Part shown: piece after piece, positions 21,391 through 29,925 of the stretch
Layout: the number at the start of each line of letters is the position of its first letter
How positions within the stretch are numbered: the first letter of the stretch is position 1
Assembly (NCBI GenBank): GCA_015233725.1
Contig: JADFXD010000003.1
Span: 1-64,000 of the forward strand
From: Nitrospirota bacterium
GTDB taxonomy: Bacteria > Nitrospirota > Thermodesulfovibrionia > Thermodesulfovibrionales > Magnetobacteriaceae
Reading direction: 5' to 3'
Length of the DNA stretch: 64,000 nucleotides
Notes under the pieces: model-generated
Seen by the model: the letters and a program-made list of their open reading frames with translations, nothing else
Told to the model about the DNA's origin: nothing
Database searches by the model: none
Translations under genes and position numbers: made by a program

Positions 21391-21931
21391 GTGATTGCAA
21401 AGGCATTGAAAGACAAAGCTGTCCCTTTTCGGTTTCTTGAGCTAACACCGGAGACCTGGAAACAAGAGTTTGGAGACCATCTAACTGTTAATACGCCCAT
21501 TGGTCAAGTGAAGATTGGGGAAAACCAATATAGCAAACTGTTAGCCAAAGATGGAGGACAGTTTTTTGCCTTGATAAAACCCACCCTAATGGAGCCATTG
21601 TATGTAGGTGAAAAAGAAAGCCCTAAAGAGGGTGCTGAAAGAAACACAAAATACATATTCATAAAGTCTTTTCTCGACAAGGATAAGCAAGTTAATTTCA
21701 TGTCTGTAACTATCCAGAAAGAAGGACAAGAGATAGTTATAAGCTCACATAGAAAAACTCTTAGTGGTATTATATAATGAAATCAAGGGGAGTAAGGCAC
21801 GTTTTGATGTGACATCCACGGCACTAGGTTTAGCCGACTCAAACCCGCCGACGCGCCCTACCATTACAGACGGGCCCCTCGATACTCTTATAGTACTACA
21901 ACCCGACGAGATTGTCAAGGGGGAGAGGTAG
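21391..21931 (+). pseudogene. Frameshifted small ORF pair, resembling a PBECR-type (phage-barnase-EndoU-ColicinE5-like) nuclease domain
   Basis: Frame 1 ...YIFIKSFLDKDKQVNFMSVTIQKEGQEIVISSHRKTLSGII* continues in another frame as LYNEIKGSKARFDVTSTALGLADSNPPTRPTITDGPLDTLIVLQPDEIVKGER*. Confidence 0.5.
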
Positions 21932-22038
21932 ATTAAGACTATGACAGAGGCATCATCACAAGTCACCCTCCTTTATGGGAGAGGGATGACAATATCACTA
22001 CCACTTCAAAACTACCCAAAAAATAATTCCCTGCATCG

Positions 22039-22085
22039 TTCACGATTTTTTCACGCAGGCATGTTAAGATGTAAACATGGCAAGA
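22039..22085 (+). promoter_or_regulatory. Shared pilus-locus promoter-like block, copy 1
   Basis: ttcacgattttttcacgcaggcatgttaagatgtaaacatggcaaga; TTTTCA-16 nt-TGTAAA. Confidence 0.6.
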
Positions 22086-22126
22086 GATCGAAAGACAAGT
22101 AATTATAGAAGGAGGAATATATCTAC

Positions 22127-22477
22127 ATGAGAAAGGTAATGTTATTGGCAGCGGCCATTGTCATGGTAATGACTGTTAATGGTGTGTATGCCGCTAAGGG
22201 ATTTAAAAAACACGCCTCCAGACCCACGGCGGTAAGCCCAACGCCACAACCACCTAAGGAGGGAGACATCTCGGGTCGTGTTATGGAGGTGTCTTATGGT
22301 CAACCTCCGTATATAGTGATAGGAGAGACGCGATTCTCTGTCGATAAGGCAGTGTTTAAAACGATGAGCGGTAGCCCTATCTCTATCTCCAGCATAACGA
22401 AAGGCAAGAAGGTAAAGATCGTATATGACAAGTCCAGGGTTGTAACCAATGTGTTTTTATACCCGGATCAGCGATAA
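22127..22477 (+). CDS. Small secreted hypothetical protein
   Basis: Good SD (aaggaggaatat), signal peptide MRKVMLLAAAIVMVMTVNGVYAA. Confidence 0.65.
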   Translation: MRKVMLLAAAIVMVMTVNGVYAAKGFKKHASRPTAVSPTPQPPKEGDISGRVMEVSYGQPPYIVIGETRFSVDKAVFKTMSGSPISISSITKGKKVKIVYDKSRVVTNVFLYPDQR

Positions 22478-22508
22478 ACAATTTAGATATAATTGGGAGG
22501 ATAAAGAG

Positions 22509-25500
22509 ATGATACGGGATTGTATATCTGGAAGGTTAAGGCGTACCATAGTGGCCAGGGCGTTATGGATCGGGATTTTGTTAATAATTGGTATTGTTTC
22601 TCCCGCTATAAGCGAGGCCACCAACTATAACTTGAATGTAAGCAATTCGCCATCAACAGGCGGTACTATAACTAGCTCGCCTACCGGCATTAACTGTGGG
22701 TCTACTTGCACCCATAGTTATTCTAGTGGTACTAACGTAACCCTAACCGAAACTCCGGCTGGTGTATGCGTTTTTTCAAACTGGACTAGTGGTAGCACAG
22801 TCCTTGGCACTTCACCCACAGTGTCCATTGCTATGAGTGCTGCCAAGACTGTCGTGGCCAATTACACATCGTGTACACCGTACACCTTGAATGTAAGCGA
22901 CTCGCCATCGGCAGGCGGTAGTGTAACAAGTACGGATGGTCACATTAGCTGTGGAGCTACTTGCAGCTATGCTTCTTATTCGGGTACTGCCAGCGTAACC
23001 CTGACCGCAGTGCCGGCTACAGGATACACCTTTTCAGGTTGGACTGGTGTCCCTGGTGGGGCTTGTACAGGGACTTCAACCACATGTACCTTTAACATGA
23101 CCAGTAGTAACCAGAACGTTATAGCCAATTTTACTGGAATCTTGTACGGCTTGACGGTAACTAACTCGCCATCGGCAGGCGGTAGTGTAACAAGTACGGA
23201 TGGTCACATTAGCTGTGGAGCTACTTGCAGCTATGCTTCTTATTCGGGTACTGCCAGCGTAACCCTGACCGCAGCTCCGGCTGCAGGATACTCCTTTGCA
23301 GGTTGGAGTGGTGTCCCTGGTGGGGCTTGTTCAGGGACTTCAACCACATGTACCTTTAGCATAACCAATAGTAACCAGAATATCACAGCCAATTTTAATG
23401 CAATGTACACCTTGACGGTTAGCAACTCGCCATCGGCAGGCGGTACTGTAACAAGTTCGGATAGTCACATCAGCTGTGGAACTACTTGCAGCTATGCCTC
23501 TTATTCGGCCGCTGCCAGCGTAACCCTAACCGCAGCTGTGGCTACAGGATACACCTTTGCAAATTGGAGTGGTGTCCCTGGTGGGGCCTGTACAGGGACT
23601 TCAACCTCATGTACCTTTAGCATGGGCACTAGTAACCAGAATGTCACAGCCAATTATACTGCAGTAGCGCCCCCATACGCCTCCCCCTCCAACATAACGC
23701 AGTATTGCTCCAAGCCGCCATTTATTGCGGGCAGCGTTCCACCCAATATAATGATACTGCTCGATAACTCCGGCAGTATGATTCAAAATCCAGCTTACCC
23801 TGATGGCGGGGGGGCGTGTGCCTCAGGCGCTACCTGCTGGTGTCAATCCTCAACCAGTCCCTGCAACGACTTTAATCCAACTCTCCTGTACTTTGGCCTG
23901 TTTGACCCTACCTATTGGTACAGTTACTCTGGTGGCGGCACATCAGGGTCTAGTTCCACTGGTAGTTGTTGTGTTAATGACAAGTTCTCCCCAACTGTCA
24001 CAAAGACCACACGCGCAAAGACCGCAACGGAGTGGGACGGCAACTTCCTAAACTGGCTGACGATGAGGAGGATCGATGTGGCAAAGGCCGTCCTCACCGG
24101 CGGCAAGGTCATGACTACCTCAATTTACTCTACCTTCACCGCTGAACCTGCCGGTTACGGTAGAGTTTTTACCGATGATGGTACTGCCAATATCTATAAG
24201 AGTATATGTTATCCTGCAAACTACGTTGGAAACTCCCCCACCGGAACCCCATCCTACACCAATACTGGCCACGATTGTACCCTCGCCCTTAGCGCTCCAA
24301 CATTAGGTACCCTGACTACGTCAACTGGAGGCACTCTTAGCGGAACTTACTACTATAAGGTATCTGCATGTGATGCCAACGGCGCTTGCAGCGTTGCCTC
24401 AAACGAAAACCACCTCTCCAGCCTTTCTAGTAATAAGGTAAACCTTACATGGAATGCTGTCACCGGGGCAGTTAAATACAGGGTCTGGCGTGGCACAACC
24501 TCTGGTAGTGAAAACCAATACTATGACGTTACCACTGGTACACCTTTGAGCACGTCCTTGACTGATACCGGTGGCCTTACCTTTACCGCAGGCACACCGC
24601 CAACGCCAATAACCTTTAATTATGAAAGCCTAAGTGGATCAGCTATTTCAAATATACCCGCTTTCTACGATAGCGGAGCTGGCAGTAGCAGTTTTAACTG
24701 GAGGGTACAGGCAAAGGTTGTCACTCCTTTTGGCGTTGTACAGGAGATCGGCAATAAGGCAAGATTTGGCCTGGCTGGCTATAACAATAACCAGGGCGGA
24801 AATATCGTGGTTCCTATAGGCAACAACAATTATACAACCGTTGTCAACGCCATAAATAACGTGACTCCAGCAAACTGGACGCCCCTTTCTGAAGCCCTGT
24901 GGTCTATAGTTGGATACTTTGCCCATACATCTACATCTACATTATTGGGAATTAATCCCACAACCGCTAACTCCACCTCGGGGCCGCTGTATACTTCAGG
25001 GGATTATCCAACCACCGCCGCAACTGACCCATACAACAATTTCACTGACTCAAACAACGCCTCTGTCTATGCCCCATGCGTCAAGAGCTATGTGCTGCTG
25101 ATAACAGATGGCAATCCTACCTATGATGGCAGCCTACCTGCGGCTCTGACTACATATGTAAGAGGCAAGACGGCATACAACTGCGAGCCTTACGCTACGT
25201 CGGCAACGTCATCGTCAACTTGTGGCAACGGCACCGATTGTGCTTGTCCTGCGGCCGGCCCTTTTGTGGCCTCTACGATCTGGGAAGATGGAGCTGGAGC
25301 CACAGGCGGGCTTGAGGATGTGGCTTACTATATGCACACCACTGACCTCAGAAGCGATCTCGTAGGTAGCCAGACGATAGATTTATATTCTATCTTTGCC
25401 TTTGGAAGTGGCGCCACACTCCTTCAATATGCGGCCATTAACGGCAGCTTTGTCTACAGCTCTACCCACACAAGCCCCAGCATCACAGCGCCCTACGCCG

Positions 25501-27986
25501 ATTGGACCAATGATACGACCAACTATGTCCCCAATAATTACTTTGAAGCCTCCGACGGATTTGCCTTACAGACATCCCTGAGGGCGATACTCCAAACCAT
25601 CATAAAAAAAGCAGCATCAGGCACAGCGGCCTCCGTCCTGGGTGAAAAGACAAGGGAAGGCTCAAGCCTCTTACAGGCGATGTTCTATCCAAGCCAGGAC
25701 TTTGACATCTCAAACCCGCCAGGTACCATCACCCTATCGTGGCTTGGCTATCTCGATAGCCTCTGGTACTATGAAGACACCACTAATGGTATCTCCAACA
25801 TGCGGGAGGATACCGTAAACGACGACATCCTGAACCTGCAGAACGATAATGTCATCAGCTTTGACTTCGTGAACAATCAGGTGGTTGTTCATAGCTGGCA
25901 GGATACAAATGGAGACGGTACGCCCGATGTTGCCCTTCCAGACAAGTTGATTGATGACGTGGCGCTGATATGGGAGGCTGGAAAGATACTCTTTCAGAGG
26001 GACACCTCCGCAAGACCAAGAAAGATATTTGTAAATGACAACTCTACCGCTTATCCAAAATCACCGACTGCTACCACCTGCGGCGGTGGTAACTTTGTGG
26101 CCTTTTCAACGGCCAACAAGGCCTGCTTTAGCAGCTACCTGGGGGCAGACCTCAACAACGATGGCACTGTAAACTCCTTTGATTCCACACAGGCAGACAA
26201 GCTCATTAACTACATAATCGGTACCGACTACCCTGAGTACAGAGGCAGGACGCTGCCCTTGAACAACCCCGTCAATGCCTCAGTGACAGGTACATGGAAA
26301 TTGGGGGATATCATATACTCGACCCCTGCGGTCGTAACGTATAGCAACACATTTAGCGATTACAGCGTTGTCTATGTGGGAGCAAACGACGGAATGTTGC
26401 ATGCCTTTAAGGTCGGTAAGGTAAGCACCACAGGGTTATCGGGTACATCAAAGTCTCAATTAACACTTGGCAGCAAAGACAGCATCGCCTTAGGGGATGA
26501 GCTGTGGGGATTTATACCTCAAAACATCCTTCCGTATCTGAGGTATTATGCCGACCCCAATTACTGTCACAGCTACATGATAGACCTCAGCCCCTATGTC
26601 TATACCTATGGCAGCAACAAAATCCTGATCGGCGGCATGAGGCTTGGCGGGGGCTGCGGAGGGACGACCTCAACCCTCAATCCACCGGCAGACACATGCA
26701 CTACCCCAACCGCTTCCTCCAATTATCCAACAAGTCCCTCCTCGTGTGTTGGGATGTCCTCGTACTTCGCCCTCGACGTCAAGGACCCAAATAACCCGAA
26801 ACTGCTGTGGGAGTTTGCCGATCCATCCCTTAAGTTCAGCTTCTCAGGTCCGGCGGTGATAAACATCAATAACACCAGATTTGCGATGTTCCTCTCCGGT
26901 CCCAGTGACTATAGTGGTAACTCCAACCAGAACCTCAAGGTGTTTGTCCTAAAGCTCAACACGGATAACACTATCAATACGGTCTACACCAAGGATATGG
27001 GAGCCTCTTATGCCAACAGCTTTGGAGGCCGATTGTTTACAAAGGGACTTGACCTCAACGAGGACGGCAATACGGATTATGTGTTCTTTGGCTATTCAAA
27101 GTGTACAAATTGCACAACATCTCCTACTTATCCTCAATGGGGTGGAGGTATCTTTAAGGTATACATAAATGGCGCCGACCCCACACAGTGGGTATATAAC
27201 GAGTATGTCAACTTCGGCAATGCAAACGGCTTTCCAATCACCACAAAGATCGGCATTGACAAGTGTTTCGACAAGTACTACTTGTATTTCACCTCCGGCA
27301 GATACTTCACGTCAACCGAAATGTACAATACAAGTACCGGACCGGTAACAAACAAGTCCGATATAGTGGCGGGTGTCCCATTTACATGTACCTATAACAA
27401 CGTCTGTACCCCTGCCAGCATTAACATGCCAACTGTACCAACACCACCACCATCACCATTAACAGCAGCACAAAGAATAACGCAGGCTAACACAAATGCC
27501 ACTGGCGTCTGCAGTAATATCAATCCTAGTTCTATGGCCAACGCGGGCTGGTACGTGGCCCTTGACCCGTACGCGGCGGCAAACACGACGGCGAATCCGC
27601 CAACCCCTGCTTATTACATGGAGCGCGGCGTAACCGATCCGGTAACCACGGGGGCAAACTATGTGATGTTTGTAACCGCAACGCCATCGGCTGATATATG
27701 CTCGTTCTCAGGCACCTCGCGCATATGGGCGTTTAATTGCGCCACGGGCGGGATGGTAACTAACAGTACATGTTCTGGTAAAACGGTTAATCCGTCGACA
27801 GTCAAGGGGACGTTGCTAATGCAGCTCTCTACGGCGGCAGTAAATCAGGTTAATCTAAAGAATACCTTTACGGGCGCTGGAGCTGTGCTGTCTACCCCTC
27901 CTACATCGGGTATGCCGCCTCCCAATCCACCACCGATCACGCCATCCGGCACAAGCGATAGAGTCATTCACTGGCTCGAGAAATAG
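22509..27986 (+). CDS. PilY1-like pilus-associated adhesin with InlB-type repeats and VWA-like domain (copy A)
   Basis: Signal sequence MIRDCISGRLRRTIVARALWIGILLIIGIVSPAISEA; repeats YTLTVSNSPSAGGTVTSS...; MIDAS ILLDNSGSM; PilY1 propeller VVYVGANDGMLHAF, WGFIPQNILPYLRYY; DLNEDGNTDYVFFG. Confidence 0.9.
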   Translation: MIRDCISGRLRRTIVARALWIGILLIIGIVSPAISEATNYNLNVSNSPSTGGTITSSPTGINCGSTCTHSYSSGTNVTLTETPAGVCVFSNWTSGSTVLGTSPTVSIAMSAAKTVVANYTSCTPYTLNVSDSPSAGGSVTSTDGHISCGATCSYASYSGTASVTLTAVPATGYTFSGWTGVPGGACTGTSTTCTFNMTSSNQNVIANFTGILYGLTVTNSPSAGGSVTSTDGHISCGATCSYASYSGTASVTLTAAPAAGYSFAGWSGVPGGACSGTSTTCTFSITNSNQNITANFNAMYTLTVSNSPSAGGTVTSSDSHISCGTTCSYASYSAAASVTLTAAVATGYTFANWSGVPGGACTGTSTSCTFSMGTSNQNVTANYTAVAPPYASPSNITQYCSKPPFIAGSVPPNIMILLDNSGSMIQNPAYPDGGGACASGATCWCQSSTSPCNDFNPTLLYFGLFDPTYWYSYSGGGTSGSSSTGSCCVNDKFSPTVTKTTRAKTATEWDGNFLNWLTMRRIDVAKAVLTGGKVMTTSIYSTFTAEPAGYGRVFTDDGTANIYKSICYPANYVGNSPTGTPSYTNTGHDCTLALSAPTLGTLTTSTGGTLSGTYYYKVSACDANGACSVASNENHLSSLSSNKVNLTWNAVTGAVKYRVWRGTTSGSENQYYDVTTGTPLSTSLTDTGGLTFTAGTPPTPITFNYESLSGSAISNIPAFYDSGAGSSSFNWRVQAKVVTPFGVVQEIGNKARFGLAGYNNNQGGNIVVPIGNNNYTTVVNAINNVTPANWTPLSEALWSIVGYFAHTSTSTLLGINPTTANSTSGPLYTSGDYPTTAATDPYNNFTDSNNASVYAPCVKSYVLLITDGNPTYDGSLPAALTTYVRGKTAYNCEPYATSATSSSTCGNGTDCACPAAGPFVASTIWEDGAGATGGLEDVAYYMHTTDLRSDLVGSQTIDLYSIFAFGSGATLLQYAAINGSFVYSSTHTSPSITAPYADWTNDTTNYVPNNYFEASDGFALQTSLRAILQTIIKKAASGTAASVLGEKTREGSSLLQAMFYPSQDFDISNPPGTITLSWLGYLDSLWYYEDTTNGISNMREDTVNDDILNLQNDNVISFDFVNNQVVVHSWQDTNGDGTPDVALPDKLIDDVALIWEAGKILFQRDTSARPRKIFVNDNSTAYPKSPTATTCGGGNFVAFSTANKACFSSYLGADLNNDGTVNSFDSTQADKLINYIIGTDYPEYRGRTLPLNNPVNASVTGTWKLGDIIYSTPAVVTYSNTFSDYSVVYVGANDGMLHAFKVGKVSTTGLSGTSKSQLTLGSKDSIALGDELWGFIPQNILPYLRYYADPNYCHSYMIDLSPYVYTYGSNKILIGGMRLGGGCGGTTSTLNPPADTCTTPTASSNYPTSPSSCVGMSSYFALDVKDPNNPKLLWEFADPSLKFSFSGPAVININNTRFAMFLSGPSDYSGNSNQNLKVFVLKLNTDNTINTVYTKDMGASYANSFGGRLFTKGLDLNEDGNTDYVFFGYSKCTNCTTSPTYPQWGGGIFKVYINGADPTQWVYNEYVNFGNANGFPITTKIGIDKCFDKYYLYFTSGRYFTSTEMYNTSTGPVTNKSDIVAGVPFTCTYNNVCTPASINMPTVPTPPPSPLTAAQRITQANTNATGVCSNINPSSMANAGWYVALDPYAAANTTANPPTPAYYMERGVTDPVTTGANYVMFVTATPSADICSFSGTSRIWAFNCATGGMVTNSTCSGKTVNPSTVKGTLLMQLSTAAVNQVNLKNTFTGAGAVLSTPPTSGMPPPNPPPITPSGTSDRVIHWLEK
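22880..23660 (+). repeat. Tandem InlB-like repeats in PilY1-A
   Basis: Blocks at about 22900 and 23164 are almost identical at nucleotide level (264-nt period); a third is more diverged. Confidence 0.85.
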
Positions 27987-27989
27987 AGA

Positions 27990-28052
27990 CAAGAAAAAAA
28001 GGGGGGGCAGCGCCGCCCCCCCTCGACCCCATTATACTTTATTCACGGTGGA
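27990..28052 (-). repeat. Interspersed element lacking the first hairpin
   Basis: agacaagaaaaaaagggggggcagcgccgccccccctcgaccccattatactttattcacggtgg. Confidence 0.75.
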
Positions 28053-28072
28053 TTGATTGTACCCAACACCGA

Positions 28073-28732
28073 TCAATAGCTCTTAGGCACAAACTTGTCA
28101 TCGTTTAGTATCTTGACCGAATCCCCGCGCTGTCCGATAACGAAGAGGCCGTTGTGGTAAGCAAAGCTGTCAACCCCTTCCTCAATGACGATCCCAGCCA
28201 CCGCGCCGATGATCTGTCTGTCAGCGTATTCCTTAAAGGCTAATCGAAACTTCCCAAGCCTTTCTATGTGCTTCTTGACATCATCTACTCCTAACGTGCT
28301 CTTAACCTCTATTGCTACTACATATTCACCGTTGACCGCTAGTATGTCTATCTCCATTTTAGCGCCCTCTTCGTCGCTTTGAGCGCTTTTAAAAGTATTC
28401 TTCAATACGATCCCTTTTTCTCGAAACATCTTCTTTGTTGCCGGTAATACCAGCCCAACCACAAAGTTGCCCCACTTGCCGGTTAAATTGTTTATAGCTC
28501 TATTGGTTTGTTCAACCAGCTTTTCAGTCTTTGTTAATCGTTTATTGGCTTCCTTAAACGATTCCTTGATTTCAACAAACTCTTTTATTGATTTCTCAGC
28601 CTCTTTGATTCGCGCCTCAGTGTCTTTGGTTCGTGCCTCAGTGTCTTTGGTTCGTGCCTCAGTATCCTTCGTCATTCTCTCAAAATCTTTCCCGATTGCC
28701 TCAAAGCCCTTCATTACGTCTTCAAATGTCAT
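28073..28732 (-). CDS. Coiled-coil plus PD-(D/E)XK nuclease-like protein (DUF3782-like), copy 1
   Basis: MTFEDVMKGFEAIGKDFERMTKDTEARTKDTEARTKD; core MEIDILAVNGEYVVAIEVKSTL. Confidence 0.7.
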   Translation of the reverse strand: MTFEDVMKGFEAIGKDFERMTKDTEARTKDTEARTKDTEARIKEAEKSIKEFVEIKESFKEANKRLTKTEKLVEQTNRAINNLTGKWGNFVVGLVLPATKKMFREKGIVLKNTFKSAQSDEEGAKMEIDILAVNGEYVVAIEVKSTLGVDDVKKHIERLGKFRLAFKEYADRQIIGAVAGIVIEEGVDSFAYHNGLFVIGQRGDSVKILNDDKFVPKSY

Positions 28733-28832
28733 AGCGTCATCCCCTCCCTATATCTGTCAGCGGCCTGCCTTATTATATTTTCCGTTACGGTGGCTCCCTG
28801 TGTCAATTATCAACAAACATGTCTAAAAGCGG

Positions 28833-29570
28833 CTAAAAGCTCTTGGGCACAAACTTGTCGTCGTTTAGTATCTTGACCGAATCCCCACGCTGTCCGATAA
28901 CGAAGAGGCCGTTGTGGTAAGCAAAGGTGTCAACCCCTTCCTCAATGACGATCCCAGCCACCGCGCCGATGATCTGTCTGTCAGCGTACTGTCTAAAGGC
29001 CGATTTAAAATTACCTAACCTTTTCAGGTGTTTCTTGACATCGTCTACGCTTAATGTGCTCTTGACCTCTATTGCCACTACATAGTCACCATTGACTGCC
29101 AGTATATCTATTTCCATTTCAAAACCGGATTTGCGACTCTTGACGTGTTGAGATATCTGATCGACCTCTATGCCTCTTTCTTTGAAGAGTCTTTCCGTAG
29201 CCGGTAATACCAATCCTTCTACAAAAACACCCCACTTGCCGGTTAACGCATTAACGGTGTCTCTTGATTTCTTGAGACCATCGACCACATCCTTGAGTTC
29301 CCTGGCTGTTTCCTCAGACTCTTTCCTCCTTTCCTCGGATTCTTTTCTCCTTTCCTCGGATTCTTGCCTCCTTTCTTCGGATTCTCTCTCAGACTCTTTT
29401 CTCATTCTTTCCTCAAACTCTTTTCTCCTCTCCTCAGTCTCCCTGGTTCGTGCCTCAGTCTCCTTGATTCGCTTCTCAGTCTCCCTGGTTCGTGCCTCAG
29501 TGTCCCTCGTCATTCTCTCAAAATCCTTCCCGATTGCCTCAAAGCCCTTCATTACGTCTTCAAATGTCAT
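28833..29570 (-). CDS. Coiled-coil plus PD-(D/E)XK nuclease-like protein (DUF3782-like), copy 2
   Basis: N- and C-terminal blocks near-identical to copy 1; central coiled coil differs (ESEERRKESEERRKE). Confidence 0.7.
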   Translation of the reverse strand: MTFEDVMKGFEAIGKDFERMTRDTEARTRETEKRIKETEARTRETEERRKEFEERMRKESERESEERRQESEERRKESEERRKESEETARELKDVVDGLKKSRDTVNALTGKWGVFVEGLVLPATERLFKERGIEVDQISQHVKSRKSGFEMEIDILAVNGDYVVAIEVKSTLSVDDVKKHLKRLGNFKSAFRQYADRQIIGAVAGIVIEEGVDTFAYHNGLFVIGQRGDSVKILNDDKFVPKSF

Positions 29571-29736
29571 GGCGTCATCTCCTCCCTATCTTTGACAAAC
29601 GTCATCTGCCTTATATATATATTTTCCATTACGTTGGCTCCATTTGTCAATTAACAACAGCCAGGGCATGTTATCTCTGTACGCAGATGTCAGGAAATCG
29701 CAAAAAGGCATAGTTAAAAAGAATCTTACGGCAACA

Positions 29737-29786
29737 TTCACGATTTTTTCACACACGTATGTTAATATATAATCATGGCAAAGATT
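29737..29786 (+). promoter_or_regulatory. Shared pilus-locus promoter-like block, copy 2
   Basis: ttcacgattttttcacacacgtatgttaatatataatcatggcaaagatta; TTTTCA (29746)-16 nt-TATAAT (29768). Confidence 0.65.
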
Positions 29787-29860
29787 ATAAACAATTGCAA
29801 CATAAACAGGGAGGGTAAACTATGACTCAGGAATCGGCATATGAGAGAGCAAGACATATA

Positions 29861-29925
29861 GCCGTCAGGGCGTTGCCGTCAGGGCGTTGCCGTCAGGGCG
29901 TTGCCGTCAGGGCGTTGCCGTCAGG
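29861..29925 (+). repeat. 14-bp short tandem repeat (gccgtcagggcgtt)x4 plus partial unit
   Basis: Exact units at 29861, 29875, 29889, 29903, then gccgtcagg at 29917. Confidence 0.97.

Noticed and set aside
28000-28030. All GC hairpins as simple Rho-independent terminators
   Set aside because: Many have pyrimidine-rich tails and some may terminate, but copies in divergent regions and inside operons in both orientations, with long shared flanks, do not fit a pure terminator role.
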